From: Halostagnicola larsenii XH-48
GTDB lineage: Archaea; Halobacteriota; Halobacteria; Halobacteriales; Natrialbaceae
Reading direction: 5' to 3'
Assembly: GCF_000517625.1 (NCBI RefSeq)
Contig: NZ_CP007055.1
Location: forward strand, 1,736,001-1,800,000
Length of the DNA: 64,000 bases
Made by a program: the position numbers and the translations under genes. The notes under the pieces are model-generated. The model was not told where the DNA came from. It was given only the letters and a program-made list of their open reading frames with translations, and made no database searches. Shown here piece by piece: positions 45,303 through 53,536 of this stretch (positions within the stretch are counted from its first letter, which is position 1; the number at the start of each line of letters is the position of its first letter).

Positions 45303-45560
45303 GTTTGTGACTCGGTGCTGGATAGTTGTATGTATTACTTTTCCAGTCAACCTCGCACTGGGGGTGATGGGATATCCCCGTGGACCCAAACCCACAGATA
45401 AAACTCGTCGATACTCGCCCTCGCCGTGGACCGATGGCTATCAGATTTTGTGCTGTCTACTACCGAAACCACACAGGTGAGTGCTCGCAACCGCCATACA
45501 GATGTCCGTCATAGAGACGTGCTAGATCCACGAAGATGACAGTTCCAGTCACCTGCAAAA

Positions 45561-45569
45561 CATAATATG
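45561..45569 (+). promoter_or_regulatory. TATA-like box for the aldehyde dehydrogenase
   Basis: CATAATATG is centred about 27 nt before the ATG at 45592, consistent with leaderless initiation. Confidence 0.55.
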
Positions 45570-45591
45570 AGATGTCAGAGTACACAGGATC

Positions 45592-47100
45592 ATGGGAGCA
45601 CCCACTACTCGAGGAGACGAGCAGTACGGAGATATCGACGACGTTGGAATCGCGCCGGAAACGGGGTGGAACGCACAGTACATCGACGGCGAGTGGCGCC
45701 AGCAGGGCGAGCGAGCGACTATCTCGGTGAACGCGCCGGCGACCCAGGAGACGGTCGGCGAGGTGCCGCGCGGGACGACCGACGACCTCAACGAGGCGTT
45801 CCGAGTCGCCGAAGCGGCACAGGCGGAATGGGCGGAGACACCGCCACAAGAGCGCTCCCGAATCGTCTCGACGGCCGCACAGCTACTCGAAGAGCACATG
45901 GAGGAATTCGTCCACCTCGTTGCAATCGAAGGCGGTGGCGTTCAGGCGAAGGGCGAATTCGAGGGCGGAGCGGCCGTCGGCGTCGCCTCCCACGCGGCGG
46001 GCATGGCGCTTCGAAATCGCGGCGAGCGCTCCGAATCGACGGTCCCCGGGAAGGAAAACATCGTCGTCGAGGAGCCGGTCGGCGTCGTCGGAGTGATCAC
46101 GCCGTGGAACTTTCCGACGGTACTCTCGATGCGGGCCGTCGCACCGGCGCTGGCGCTCGGTAACGGCGTCGTCTTAAAGCCCGACGAGCACACCCCCGTC
46201 ACCGGCGGACTACTGCTCGCTCGAGTGTTTGAGATGGCCGGGCTGCCGGACGGTGTCTTGAACGTCGTTACGGGCTACGGCGAAGATATCGGCGATCACT
46301 TCTCGGGCCACGAGGTGCCGGACGTGATCTCGTTTACCGGGTCGACTGAGATCGGCCGTCGCGTGGCGACCAACGCGGTCGAGAACTTCAACTTCCCAGC
46401 GCTGGAACTCGGCGGGAACAACGCCCACATCGTCACTGACGACGCCGATCTCGAGTTGGCGATCGAGGCCGGCGCTTTCGGTTCGTTCACTCACCAGGGA
46501 CAGGTCTGTATCTCGATCAATCGCCATCTCGTCCACGAAGACGTCTACGACGACTACGTCGCGGGGTTGGCCGAAGCCGCCGAACACATTCCTGTCGGGG
46601 ACCCGCTCGAGCCCGAATCGATCGTTGGGCCGATCATCAACGAATCCCAGTTCGAGGAGATGACCGACTACCTCGAGGAAACCGTCGACGCGGGCGCGGT
46701 CGTCGAAGCCGGCGGCGACTACGACTTCCCCTACGTCGAACCGACGGTGCTCTCGGACGTGAGGAACGAGATGGCCGCGGCCTGCAACGAGCACTTCGGA
46801 CCGATCGCGCCCGTGATCCCGTTCTCGAGCGACGAGGAAGCCATCGAACTGGCCAACGACACGGAGATGGGGCTTTCGGGTTCGGTCCACTGCCGGGACA
46901 TCACTCGAGCGCGCGCCATCGCAAAGCAGGTCGAAACCGGCATGATCCACATCAACGATCAACCGATCAACGACGATCCGCAGGCGCCGTTCGGCGGCGT
47001 CAAATCCTCCGGAATGGGCCGGTACAACGACCGGTGGATCGCGGACGAGTACACGACCACGCGCTGGATTTCCGTCCAGCACGAGCCCCGAGAGTACTGA
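45592..47100 (+). CDS. Aldehyde dehydrogenase
   Basis: The 502-residue protein has the family signatures: GVITPWNFP, SFTGSTEIGRRVA, the general-base Glu in LELGGNNAH, and the nucleophile Cys in FTHQGQVCISINRH. These act in NAD(P)-dependent oxidation of an aldehyde to an acid. Substrate is not assignable. The His/Gln around the Cys and overall sequence are like benzaldehyde/succinate-semialdehyde-type enzymes. The N-terminal 30 residues are an acidic extension. Confidence 0.93.
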   Translation: MGAPTTRGDEQYGDIDDVGIAPETGWNAQYIDGEWRQQGERATISVNAPATQETVGEVPRGTTDDLNEAFRVAEAAQAEWAETPPQERSRIVSTAAQLLEEHMEEFVHLVAIEGGGVQAKGEFEGGAAVGVASHAAGMALRNRGERSESTVPGKENIVVEEPVGVVGVITPWNFPTVLSMRAVAPALALGNGVVLKPDEHTPVTGGLLLARVFEMAGLPDGVLNVVTGYGEDIGDHFSGHEVPDVISFTGSTEIGRRVATNAVENFNFPALELGGNNAHIVTDDADLELAIEAGAFGSFTHQGQVCISINRHLVHEDVYDDYVAGLAEAAEHIPVGDPLEPESIVGPIINESQFEEMTDYLEETVDAGAVVEAGGDYDFPYVEPTVLSDVRNEMAAACNEHFGPIAPVIPFSSDEEAIELANDTEMGLSGSVHCRDITRARAIAKQVETGMIHINDQPINDDPQAPFGGVKSSGMGRYNDRWIADEYTTTRWISVQHEPREY

Positions 47101-47187
47101 GCGCCCGGGGCGAGCCGCGCCTCGTGAGGGTGGTAGTGACTCGATCAGGGCAGTATTTTCAAGGCGGAATCGATCGATATCGAAACG

Positions 47188-47667
47188 ATGGAGAAAGTCG
47201 AAATCGACGAGGTCGACAACGAACCGAACCCGATGGCAGCACAGTCAGTTCGGCGGCCGATATCGGACGCCCTCGGAACGACCGATTTCGCGATGAACTA
47301 CTTCGAACTCGAGTCGGGTGAGTCCTTTTCCGGCGGCTATCACGCACATCACGACCAGGAAGAGGTCTTCTACGTGCTCGAGGGAACGGCGACGTTCGAA
47401 ACCGAAAACGGACCCGTCAGCGTCGACGCTGGTGAACTCGTTCGGTTCGCCCCCGGCGAGTTCCAGCAGGGAACCAACGAGGGCGAGGAACCCGTCGTCG
47501 GCTGGGCGTTCGGCGCACCCGACTCGAGTCACAACGTAGAGGACATCGAATCGGTCGTCTACTGTCAGGCGTGTGAATCCGAAACCAAACACGGCCTCGA
47601 GATCGCCGACGAGGGCGGCTTCCGACTCAGTTGTACGGACTGCGGAAACTCGTTTACGATCGCCTGA
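47188..47667 (+). CDS. Cupin protein with C-terminal zinc ribbon
   Basis: The 159-residue protein has a cupin barrel with the metal motif HAHHDQEEVFYVLEG and PGEFQQGTNEG, followed by two CxxC pairs (VYCQACES, LSCTDCGNSF) forming a ribbon. It is probably a small metal-binding enzyme or sensor. The fusion appears in several haloarchaea. It follows the aldehyde dehydrogenase on the same strand after 87 bp, and may share its transcript. Confidence 0.85.
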   Translation: MEKVEIDEVDNEPNPMAAQSVRRPISDALGTTDFAMNYFELESGESFSGGYHAHHDQEEVFYVLEGTATFETENGPVSVDAGELVRFAPGEFQQGTNEGEEPVVGWAFGAPDSSHNVEDIESVVYCQACESETKHGLEIADEGGFRLSCTDCGNSFTIA

Positions 47668-47789
47668 GTCGGGATCCGCCGCAGTCACAATCTGGTGCGG
47701 CGTCACAATCGTCACGACTTCGAGCCGGCTCGAGAGTCGCCGCGGCCCCACGAAATATGGCTGTCTGCGGTCGTCTGCGACGCAGCCGG

Positions 47790-49292
47790 TTACTCGTCTG
47801 CCGGGGAGTAGTTCGGTGCCTCGTCCGTGATGACGACGTCGTGGGCGTGACTCTCGGCCTGTCCGGCCGCCGAGACGCGGACGAACTCGCTTCGGTCTTT
47901 GAACTCGGGAATCGTGCCGCCGCCCACGTAGCCCATCCCCGACTGCATCCCGCCGGCGAGCTGGTGGAGTTCGGACTCGAGGGTACCCTTGTACGGCGTC
48001 GCGGCTTCGACGCCTTCGGGGACGTACTCGTCTTCGTCCTGCGGTTCGTCTTTCAGGTACCGGTCGCCGTCGCCGGACTTCATCGCGCCGACCGATCCCA
48101 TGCCGCGGTACTGCTTGTACTTCTTGCCGTTCATCGTCACGACTCGACCCGGTGCCTCTTCTGTTCCGGCGAAGTACGAGCCGAGCATGACCGCGTCAGC
48201 GCCCGCTGCGATCGACTTGATGGCGTCCCCGGAGTACCGAATGCCGCCGTCGGCGATCACCGGCACGTCGTGTTGACTTGCGACATCTGCAACCTGCGAG
48301 ACGGCGGTGATCTGGGGCATTCCGGATCCCGAGACGACCCGCGTCGTACAGATCGACCCCGGACCGATCCCGACTTTGATGCCGTCGGCGAAGTCGACCA
48401 GATCCTCGGCCGCCTCTCGTGTCCCGATGTTGCCGACGACGACATCGGCGTCGACGGATTCTTTGATCTCTCGAGCGCCATCGATTACGTTCAGGTTGTG
48501 CGCGTGCGCACAGTCGATGAAGAGGATGTCGGCTCCGGCTTCGTCCGCAGCTTCGGCGCGCTCGGTTTCGAACGGGCCGACAGCGACGCCACAGCGGAGT
48601 CGACCGTCGTCGTCGCGGACGGCCTCGCTGTACTCGCGACGCTGGAGGATTCCCTGCATCGTCACCAGTCCGACGAGGAGGTTTTCGTCGTCGACAACCG
48701 GCACGCGTTCGATCTTGTGTTCGTACATCAAGTCGAAGGCGTCGCGCGCGTCGATGTCTTCCGGCGCGGTGATGACCTCGTCGGTCATCGCCTCGGTGAC
48801 CGGGTCGTCCTCGTTGACCTCGAGGTGGGGCCGGATGTCCGTACTCGAGATGATCCCGAGGACTTCCCCGCGCGTGTTGACGACGGGTGCTCCCCCGACG
48901 CCTTCTCTGACCATCATCTCGTCGACTTCGCGGACGGTCATCTCCGGATCGGCGGTCACGACCGAGTCGGTCGGGATGATGAGGTCGTCGGCGCTTTTGA
49001 CGCGGTGGATCTCCTCGACCATCTCGTCGACGTTCATATTTCGATGAAGCACGCCCAGACCGCCGTGTCGAGCCATCGCGACCGCCATCTCGCTCTCGGT
49101 GACGGTATCCATCGCCGCGGAGATAATCGGGACGGAGACCTCGACGGATTTCGAGACGCGGCTCGTCAGATCCGCGTCGTCGGGTTCGACGCGGCTCTCT
49201 TTTGGCCGAAGGAGCACGTCGTCGAAGGTCAGCGCTTCCGGTACTTGAAGCTTCGAAGAATACGGCCCGTGTTCGGGAACGTCGTTCGCCAT
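47790..49292 (-). CDS. guaB: IMP dehydrogenase
   Basis: The 500-residue enzyme converts IMP to XMP with NAD in guanine nucleotide synthesis. Visible are [10 protein letters not shown] at the start, two CBS domains (about residues 95-215), the active-site Cys in GPGSICTTR, and [24 protein letters not shown] split around the IMP-binding Gly. The start at 49292 matches the family. Anything upstream in frame would enter the promoter. Complete and normal length. Confidence 0.97.
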   Translation of the reverse strand: MANDVPEHGPYSSKLQVPEALTFDDVLLRPKESRVEPDDADLTSRVSKSVEVSVPIISAAMDTVTESEMAVAMARHGGLGVLHRNMNVDEMVEEIHRVKSADDLIIPTDSVVTADPEMTVREVDEMMVREGVGGAPVVNTRGEVLGIISSTDIRPHLEVNEDDPVTEAMTDEVITAPEDIDARDAFDLMYEHKIERVPVVDDENLLVGLVTMQGILQRREYSEAVRDDDGRLRCGVAVGPFETERAEAADEAGADILFIDCAHAHNLNVIDGAREIKESVDADVVVGNIGTREAAEDLVDFADGIKVGIGPGSICTTRVVSGSGMPQITAVSQVADVASQHDVPVIADGGIRYSGDAIKSIAAGADAVMLGSYFAGTEEAPGRVVTMNGKKYKQYRGMGSVGAMKSGDGDRYLKDEPQDEDEYVPEGVEAATPYKGTLESELHQLAGGMQSGMGYVGGGTIPEFKDRSEFVRVSAAGQAESHAHDVVITDEAPNYSPADE

Positions 49293-49565
49293 GTAAACTG
49301 TCCGGAATCGGGAGCAAAAAACGTTGCGTGTTGCACTTTCAGCCCGCAGAACGAGACCCATAACCACGGGAGAACATCTCGAAGCGAGAGCGGGTCGGAT
49401 CCACCTCGAGCGTTCGTTCGATTCGACAGAATGTAACGATCGGAAACCGAATGCTGACTGTCGTTCATCACCGTCAGGAAATGCACACTGTTGTCGGACG
49501 ATCTGCCGGGTGTTGGAACCAGTTCTCACACAACGTTTATTAATAATGCAAAACTCCGATAGAGT
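49293..49565. other. guaB upstream region
   Basis: The gap from guaB to the small ORF at 49566 is 273 bp. Beyond the TATA-like box at 49537-49546, no gene, RNA or repeat is recognised. ORFs crossing it are shadows. Confidence 0.5.
49537..49546 (+). promoter_or_regulatory. Strong TATA-like box before the 64-aa ORF
   Basis: TTTATTAATA is centred 25 nt before the ATG at 49566. Both sequence and distance match a leaderless archaeal promoter. The next ATG, of the DUF5794 gene, is more than 200 nt away. Confidence 0.6.
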
Positions 49566-49760
49566 ATGTCCGCTGTGAGTTCCAGCATGGCCCGAACCGG
49601 TGATCAGATGAGCGCATTCTCCATCGCACCGTTTACAGCCGGGTTTTCGAAACTCACAGCAGGCCAGAAACGGTCGAATGGCTGGCTCAATGCGTGCCAG
49701 TCCGGGCGAGACCGTCTAGTATATTCCCATCTGGCCCCGGGTCACGGCCATCGACCCTAA
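49566..49760 (+). CDS. Possible leaderless 64-aa micro-protein in front of the DUF5794 gene
   Basis: The ORF begins exactly where a leaderless transcript from the TATA-like box at 49537 would start, and its stop codon ends three bases before the ATG of the DUF5794 gene. The protein is Ser/Ala-rich with a basic C-terminal half (GFSKLTAGQKRSNGWLNACQ), with no membrane helix or Cys pair. It is not recognised. It could be a translated leader that couples expression of the membrane protein, or simply a 5' UTR that happens to be open. Confidence 0.4.
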   Translation: MSAVSSSMARTGDQMSAFSIAPFTAGFSKLTAGQKRSNGWLNACQSGRDRLVYSHLAPGHGHRP

Positions 49761-49763
49761 TCG

Positions 49764-50660
49764 ATGAGTACGTCACAACACCCGGTCGCACTCAGCCTCG
49801 AGCGATTCGCCAGCGACGACGCCAAACTGCTCGCGCTGGTCATGGCCCTGCCGCTGGTCGACGGCGTGTTCCCGGCGATGATCCTCGCCGGTGCCGTCGA
49901 CGACCCGCTCGGCGCGATTCAGGTTGGACTGTTGATTTTCGGCGGCAGCGCTACCGTCGCGGTGATCCTCGCGGAGATGAACGGCTCGCCGAGAGAACAG
50001 GCGGCTATCGTCCTGGTCGTCGGCCTGCCGTTGATCGCCCTCGCCGCGGTGCAGGCGGCGCTCGCGCCCACGATCGAAAGCGTCGTCAACATCGCCATCT
50101 TCGAGCGCTTCGCGGCGCTCGTCATCGCGGCCATCGCAGCCCACACCGCGAGTGCGACCGTCGGCGAATACATTCCAAACCCCGGCATCATCATCGCGCT
50201 GGGACTGGTAGCGAGCCTCGAACCAAGCGGTGCCGAACTGGTGTTCGAAGCCGACCCCGCGCTGATCGCCAACGGGACTCTCGCGGCTGGCGTCGGCGTC
50301 CTGTTCGCGCTCTCGATCGCCGTCGCGGGTCCGTACCTCCGGACCTACATGGACATCGACCGGTTCCGATTCGGCAGCGCCGTCGCGCTGGGACTGCTCC
50401 CGCTTTCCCTGCTCGGGATGGCCTTCGGCGAGGCGCCGCTCGCGGCCCTTCTCGTCGCTGCCGTACTCTCGATCGATCCCCAGTTCGACGGCGAGGCCGC
50501 TCGAGAAACCCTCGAAACCGATCCGCGGCCGGACGGCGGCAGTGCCGAGGACCGATCGAACGCGAGCGAGCCGAGAGTTCCCGACTCGAGCGACTCCGAG
50601 GACGACACCTACCCCGGCGACGATTCGACCGACACCGCGGGCCGAGCCCCCTGGCTGTAA
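49764..50660 (+). CDS. DUF5794 membrane protein
   Basis: The 298-residue protein has about seven hydrophobic helices over residues 20-240, then an acidic Ser/Asp-rich cytoplasmic tail. It fits the haloarchaeal DUF5794 family (LALVMALPLVDGVFPAMILAGA at the first helices). Its function is unknown. It lies directly after the possible 64-aa ORF, three bases between stop and ATG. Confidence 0.8.
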   Translation: MSTSQHPVALSLERFASDDAKLLALVMALPLVDGVFPAMILAGAVDDPLGAIQVGLLIFGGSATVAVILAEMNGSPREQAAIVLVVGLPLIALAAVQAALAPTIESVVNIAIFERFAALVIAAIAAHTASATVGEYIPNPGIIIALGLVASLEPSGAELVFEADPALIANGTLAAGVGVLFALSIAVAGPYLRTYMDIDRFRFGSAVALGLLPLSLLGMAFGEAPLAALLVAAVLSIDPQFDGEAARETLETDPRPDGGSAEDRSNASEPRVPDSSDSEDDTYPGDDSTDTAGRAPWL

Positions 50661-50705
50661 TCGAATCGTAACGGCTTTAGGGAGGATCGCTCTATGATTG
50701 CTCGA

Positions 50706-50881
50706 GGGGTCGTGGCCAAGCCAGGCATGGCGGCTGACTCCAGAGGCTACGGCGCCCGGGACGACACTCCAGACTGATATACTGATCGGACACCTGATCA
50801 GTGTCCGTGTGATGACCCTCTGGAGTTCCGAGGCGCACCGGAGATATCAGTAGATCGGGGGTTCAAATCCCTCCGACCCCA
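50706..50881 (+). tRNA. tRNA-Trp (anticodon CCA) with intron
   Basis: Acceptor GGGGTCG (50706-50712) pairs with CGACCCC (50874-50880), discriminator A at 50881. The T arm is GGGGG-TTCAAAT-CCCTC. The 5' anticodon half CTGACTCCAG and the 3' half ATCAGT, separated by about 102 nt, reconstitute stem GCTGA/TCAGT and loop CTCCAGA, giving anticodon CCA. The D-arm is GGCCAAGCCAGGCATGGC. Intron placement and length match the known haloarchaeal tRNA-Trp. Confidence 0.95.
50744..50845 (+). ncRNA. tRNA-Trp intron with box C/D features
   Basis: The intron, about 102 nt by my reading of the exon ends, contains a box C-like GTGATGA in its second half and CTGA box D-like sequences. Haloarchaeal tRNA-Trp introns are known to act as C/D guide RNAs for 2'-O-methylation of the same tRNA before splicing at a bulge-helix-bulge. 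Exact splice sites may differ by a few bases. Confidence 0.75.
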
Positions 50882-50886
50882 TACTT

Positions 50887-50914
50887 CTGTCGCGAGCAAA
50901 TACGCGAGTGACAG
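50887..50914 (+). repeat. First hairpin after tRNA-Trp
   Basis: CTGTC (50887-50891) pairs with GACAG (50910-50914) around GCGAG/GCGAG-like inner sequence. It occupies the same relative position as the larger palindrome behind tRNA-Ser. Confidence 0.55.
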
Positions 50915-50924
50915 GTATGCACGA

Positions 50925-50991
50925 GGAGGGATTTGAGCCCAGAGGACGAGCGAAGCGAGGTTCTCGTGGTTCACAATCCCTCCGACCCCAT
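50925..50991 (+). repeat. Long hairpin ending in a duplicated tRNA-Trp 3' end
   Basis: GGAGGGATT (50925-50933) pairs perfectly with AATCCCTCC (50975-50983). The stem continues with TGAGCC against GGTTCA (one G-T pair and one bulge), and an inner ACGAG/CTCGT stem encloses a loop including GCGAAGCGAG. The right arm is a 17-bp copy, AATCCCTCCGACCCCAT (50975-50991), of the tRNA-Trp 3' end (50866-50882). The left arm is an inverted copy of the T arm. The arrangement mirrors that behind tRNA-Ser. Confidence 0.8.
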
Positions 50992-51068
50992 TTCCACCTT
51001 AAATTCATCACATCTCTTCAGTGATTTAGGACCTCTAGAGAAGTCTCTTCCAACGGAGATGACGCTTA

Positions 51069-51395
51069 ATGCAGAGCTGGAGTGCTGAGAAGCAAGAAAA
51101 CCAGCGCTGTCTCTGTTGTGGCGGACACGTCACCCCGGAGTTCCGTCGTGGCTACGGCGATCCCGACGACCGGGCCTACCGCTGTCCGGACTGTGATACG
51201 ATCCGACGGCTCGGTAAAGGGAGCGCAGCCGGGAAAGACATCGGCGACGTCGATCCGCTCGAGAATCCGAACAGGTTCGGAGTGCCGCACGAGCAACCCG
51301 ACCGGTTTAGCGTTCCGATAGACGAACTGCCGTCAAACGTTCGATCGCTCGTGGAGTCTCGAGCCGTCGCGACTGATGGAGGTGAAAAACGATGA
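51069..51395 (+). CDS. Small zinc-ribbon protein
   Basis: The 108-residue protein has two Cys pairs: CLCCGGHV at about 14-17 and CPDCDTI at about 39-42, forming a ribbon. The rest is hydrophilic, ending DGGEKR. Its role is unknown. Several haloarchaeal regulators have this layout. Its stop overlaps a possible start of the next ORF (ATGA). Confidence 0.7.
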   Translation: MQSWSAEKQENQRCLCCGGHVTPEFRRGYGDPDDRAYRCPDCDTIRRLGKGSAAGKDIGDVDPLENPNRFGVPHEQPDRFSVPIDELPSNVRSLVESRAVATDGGEKR

Positions 51396-51634
51396 GCGAT
51401 CACTGTGCAAACGGTACTTACTGTTCCAATTTTTGGAATCGCTCACAACCACAAGAACACGACTTAACCCCGATTGGTCGGATGCTCTTATCCTGTCGTT
51501 CTCGAGCTGCATATATCGATTCACAGCTCTCACACATCCCGACAATTCGCTTTTTCTGGTCCAACGCTGTCATCTCTATTTATAGTAGAACCCCCAGCAC
51601 CTTCAAGTTGTACATAAATAATCGGAGCTTTTGA
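51392..51634 (+). CDS. Doubtful 80-aa ORF overlapping the zinc-ribbon stop
   Basis: The ORF starts at an ATGA overlap with the zinc-ribbon gene, which suggests translational coupling. Its composition is atypical (Tyr, Asn, Cys, Trp; ends ISIYSRTPSTFKLYINNRSF) and the DNA there is AT-rich and unlike coding sequence of the genome. It could be a decayed or acquired fragment. Low confidence. Confidence 0.25.
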   Translation: MSDHCANGTYCSNFWNRSQPQEHDLTPIGRMLLSCRSRAAYIDSQLSHIPTIRFFWSNAVISIYSRTPSTFKLYINNRSF

Positions 51635-51881
51635 CAAACTCCGACTCATTCTCTTAGTCGAATACTACGAGCGGGCACTGACCGGTCTGGAGGTGAGGAC
51701 CGGTGAGTTCGAAAGCGCGAATCTCTGCGAAACAATGTGGCGAGAACGTGGAAGGCGCTGTGATTCAGACTGTTTCCGAACTCGCATACCTCGACGATAT
51801 CGAGGACGTCCACGCCGACGCTCGAGCACCCCCGATCCACCCTCAAAACGACCGGCACCGAATCGCTTTAGCGCCCGCACT
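51396..51881. other. AT-rich, probably non-coding region with doubtful ORFs
   Basis: The 486 bp between the zinc-ribbon gene and the end of the convergent lyase gene are poorer in GC than the neighbours. Two doubtful ORFs (51392-51634 and a GTG-initiated one at 51703) lie here. No repeat or RNA gene is seen. It may be a scar of past rearrangement. Confidence 0.4.
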
Positions 51882-51963
51882 CTACCTCGAGAACAACTCA
51901 CCAAATCCCTGCGGGAACTCCACGCCGGCGTCGGCGAGCGTCTCCTCGAGTTCCTCGAGATAG
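51703..51963 (+). CDS. Doubtful 86-aa ORF overlapping the lyase-like gene
   Basis: Starting at a GTG, the first 40 residues (SSKARISAKQCGENVEG, then VIQTVSELAYLDDIEDV) look like a plausible protein start, but the second half runs antisense into the 3' end of the secreted lyase-like gene and turns into Ser-rich shadow sequence. It may be the remaining head of a broken gene. Low confidence. Confidence 0.22.
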   Translation: MSSKARISAKQCGENVEGAVIQTVSELAYLDDIEDVHADARAPPIHPQNDRHRIALAPALYLENNSPNPCGNSTPASASVSSSSSR

Positions 51964-53084
51964 TCTTCGCTTACGTCGCCGGAGGTGTCCGAATCCGTCT
52001 CATCGTCCGACCCCGAATCAGAAGACGAGTCGTCGTCGGAATCGGTATCCGACTCCTCCTCGGGGATCGTCGTGCAGTTGCCGGACCCGCAGGGTTCGAA
52101 CTCGAAGGTGCCGTTGAGCGCCATCGAATGATCGTCGTAGTAGCTGAAGAGATCCTTCGGGGCCTCGTAGAGGCCGCCGTAGTGGTTGACGGGGCCGGTG
52201 GTGTCGATGATGTTGTCGCCGAGATCCGACGTGAAGCTGAAGTTTTCGCGCTCGAAGATGAGGTCGCCGTCGAGCCAGTAGCGGACGACACCGTCGCTGT
52301 TGGGCTCGCCGTTGGTGACCGAGTTCACGCAGACGTAGCTCTCGAAGTCGTACCAGACGCCGGGTTCGATATCCGGTTGTGCGAGGGCGTGCTCGTCGTC
52401 GTCCATGATGTAGTTGTGATCCTGTGCCGCGTCGATGTGGTAGGTATCCGAGAGCAGGTGAAACGGACCGTCGGGGTCCGTCCCGCGGCTGGTCACGTAC
52501 AGGCGGTTGCTCCAGCCGTTGGTTCCGTCGGGGACGGTCCCCCCGGCGGCGGCCTCGCCGAGTGAGAGCGCGCAGTTCCAGAGCCGACAGTTCGACGGGT
52601 CCCGACCTTCCATCGACCAGTTGGTGTTCAGCGCGAATCGCATGCGGGTGTTGAGTTCGAACAGGCCGTCTTCGAACTCGTAGTGGGCGTTTGCACCCCA
52701 GTGGGTGTCGCCGTTGACCTCTATCTGGATCGCGCTCTCGCCGGAATGGACCGGATCGGAGACGAAATTGATGTTGTCGACATCGCCGTTGGACAGCCAG
52801 TAGAGGTCGCTGACGTCGTCGTAATCGTCGTAGTCGAGGTGAATGATGTCGTCGGGTCGACTCCCCGTTGGTGCCGCCGCGACGCTTCCGGTTCCCAACC
52901 CGATGCCACCGAGGACGGCCCCCGCACCCGCAAGCGCGCCCGTCTGGAGCGCTCGGCGTCGGGTGATTGCGGGCGTGGATCCCTGTTCAGACGATCGTCC
53001 TTCGTCGCATGCGGACGCTCGTCGTTTATCGCGTGAGTTCGATTGCTCTCCATCCGATCGCTCGAGGTTCGAATGCTCTTCCAT
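51882..53084 (-). CDS. Secreted polysaccharide-lyase-like protein
   Basis: The 400-residue protein has a 43-residue acidic leader, then a Tat motif TRRRALQTGALAGAGAVLGG and a cut near VAAAP. The body is a beta-jelly-roll sequence (THWGANAHYEFEDG, WYDFESYVCVN, VVRYWLDGDLIFERENF) similar to polysaccharide lyases of the alginate/glucuronan type. An Asp/Ser-rich linker and a short coiled end follow. It would act outside the cell on an acidic glycan. The catalytic residues were not identified, so a carbohydrate-binding role is also possible. Confidence 0.65.
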   Translation of the reverse strand: MEEHSNLERSDGEQSNSRDKRRASACDEGRSSEQGSTPAITRRRALQTGALAGAGAVLGGIGLGTGSVAAAPTGSRPDDIIHLDYDDYDDVSDLYWLSNGDVDNINFVSDPVHSGESAIQIEVNGDTHWGANAHYEFEDGLFELNTRMRFALNTNWSMEGRDPSNCRLWNCALSLGEAAAGGTVPDGTNGWSNRLYVTSRGTDPDGPFHLLSDTYHIDAAQDHNYIMDDDEHALAQPDIEPGVWYDFESYVCVNSVTNGEPNSDGVVRYWLDGDLIFERENFSFTSDLGDNIIDTTGPVNHYGGLYEAPKDLFSYYDDHSMALNGTFEFEPCGSGNCTTIPEEESDTDSDDDSSSDSGSDDETDSDTSGDVSEDYLEELEETLADAGVEFPQGFGELFSR

Positions 53085-53536
53085 GCGCTTGGATAATTAC
53101 AGAACATAGCTAATTGTATTGTAGCGTCTACCCGCTCGAGAACCGTTGCAGCTGCCACAATCCGGATCGTGACTCGAGACGCCGATAGCGAGGTCGAAGT
53201 AACGGCCGCCAACCCGTCACTTGCGGCCAGCCGAACGGTCGTAACAGCCGCCAAACGCCCGAAATCCACCCGACACACCACCGCTCTCGATCGAACCGGT
53301 GTCCGCCGGCAGAAATAACGGCTTCGCACTCGAGAAGTATCGTAGACACGATTGGGGATGGGTTTACCCGGTATCGCCGCAGCCAGTTCTTATAACAGCG
53401 ATTTGTCGATAGCAGAGCCGCTCTCGAGCGGTTGCGCGTTCGCCCGAACCGACACGATTTCTCGACGTTCATGACCGCGTGACAGACCAACCTCGTAAGG
53501 CGACGTTCTCAACCAGCGTCGGCGCCTACGGGACCT
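53085..53536. other. Divergent intergenic region, no gene seen
   Basis: These 452 bp separate the secreted lyase-like gene and the next plus-strand gene. The first 40 bp are AT-rich (TAATTACAG, AATTGTATTG) and suit the promoter of the minus gene. The rest has no recognisable feature. Confidence 0.5.

Noticed and set aside
47631..49436. 601-codon plus frame opposite guaB
   Set aside because: It is the mirror of IMP dehydrogenase with no start or domain sense.
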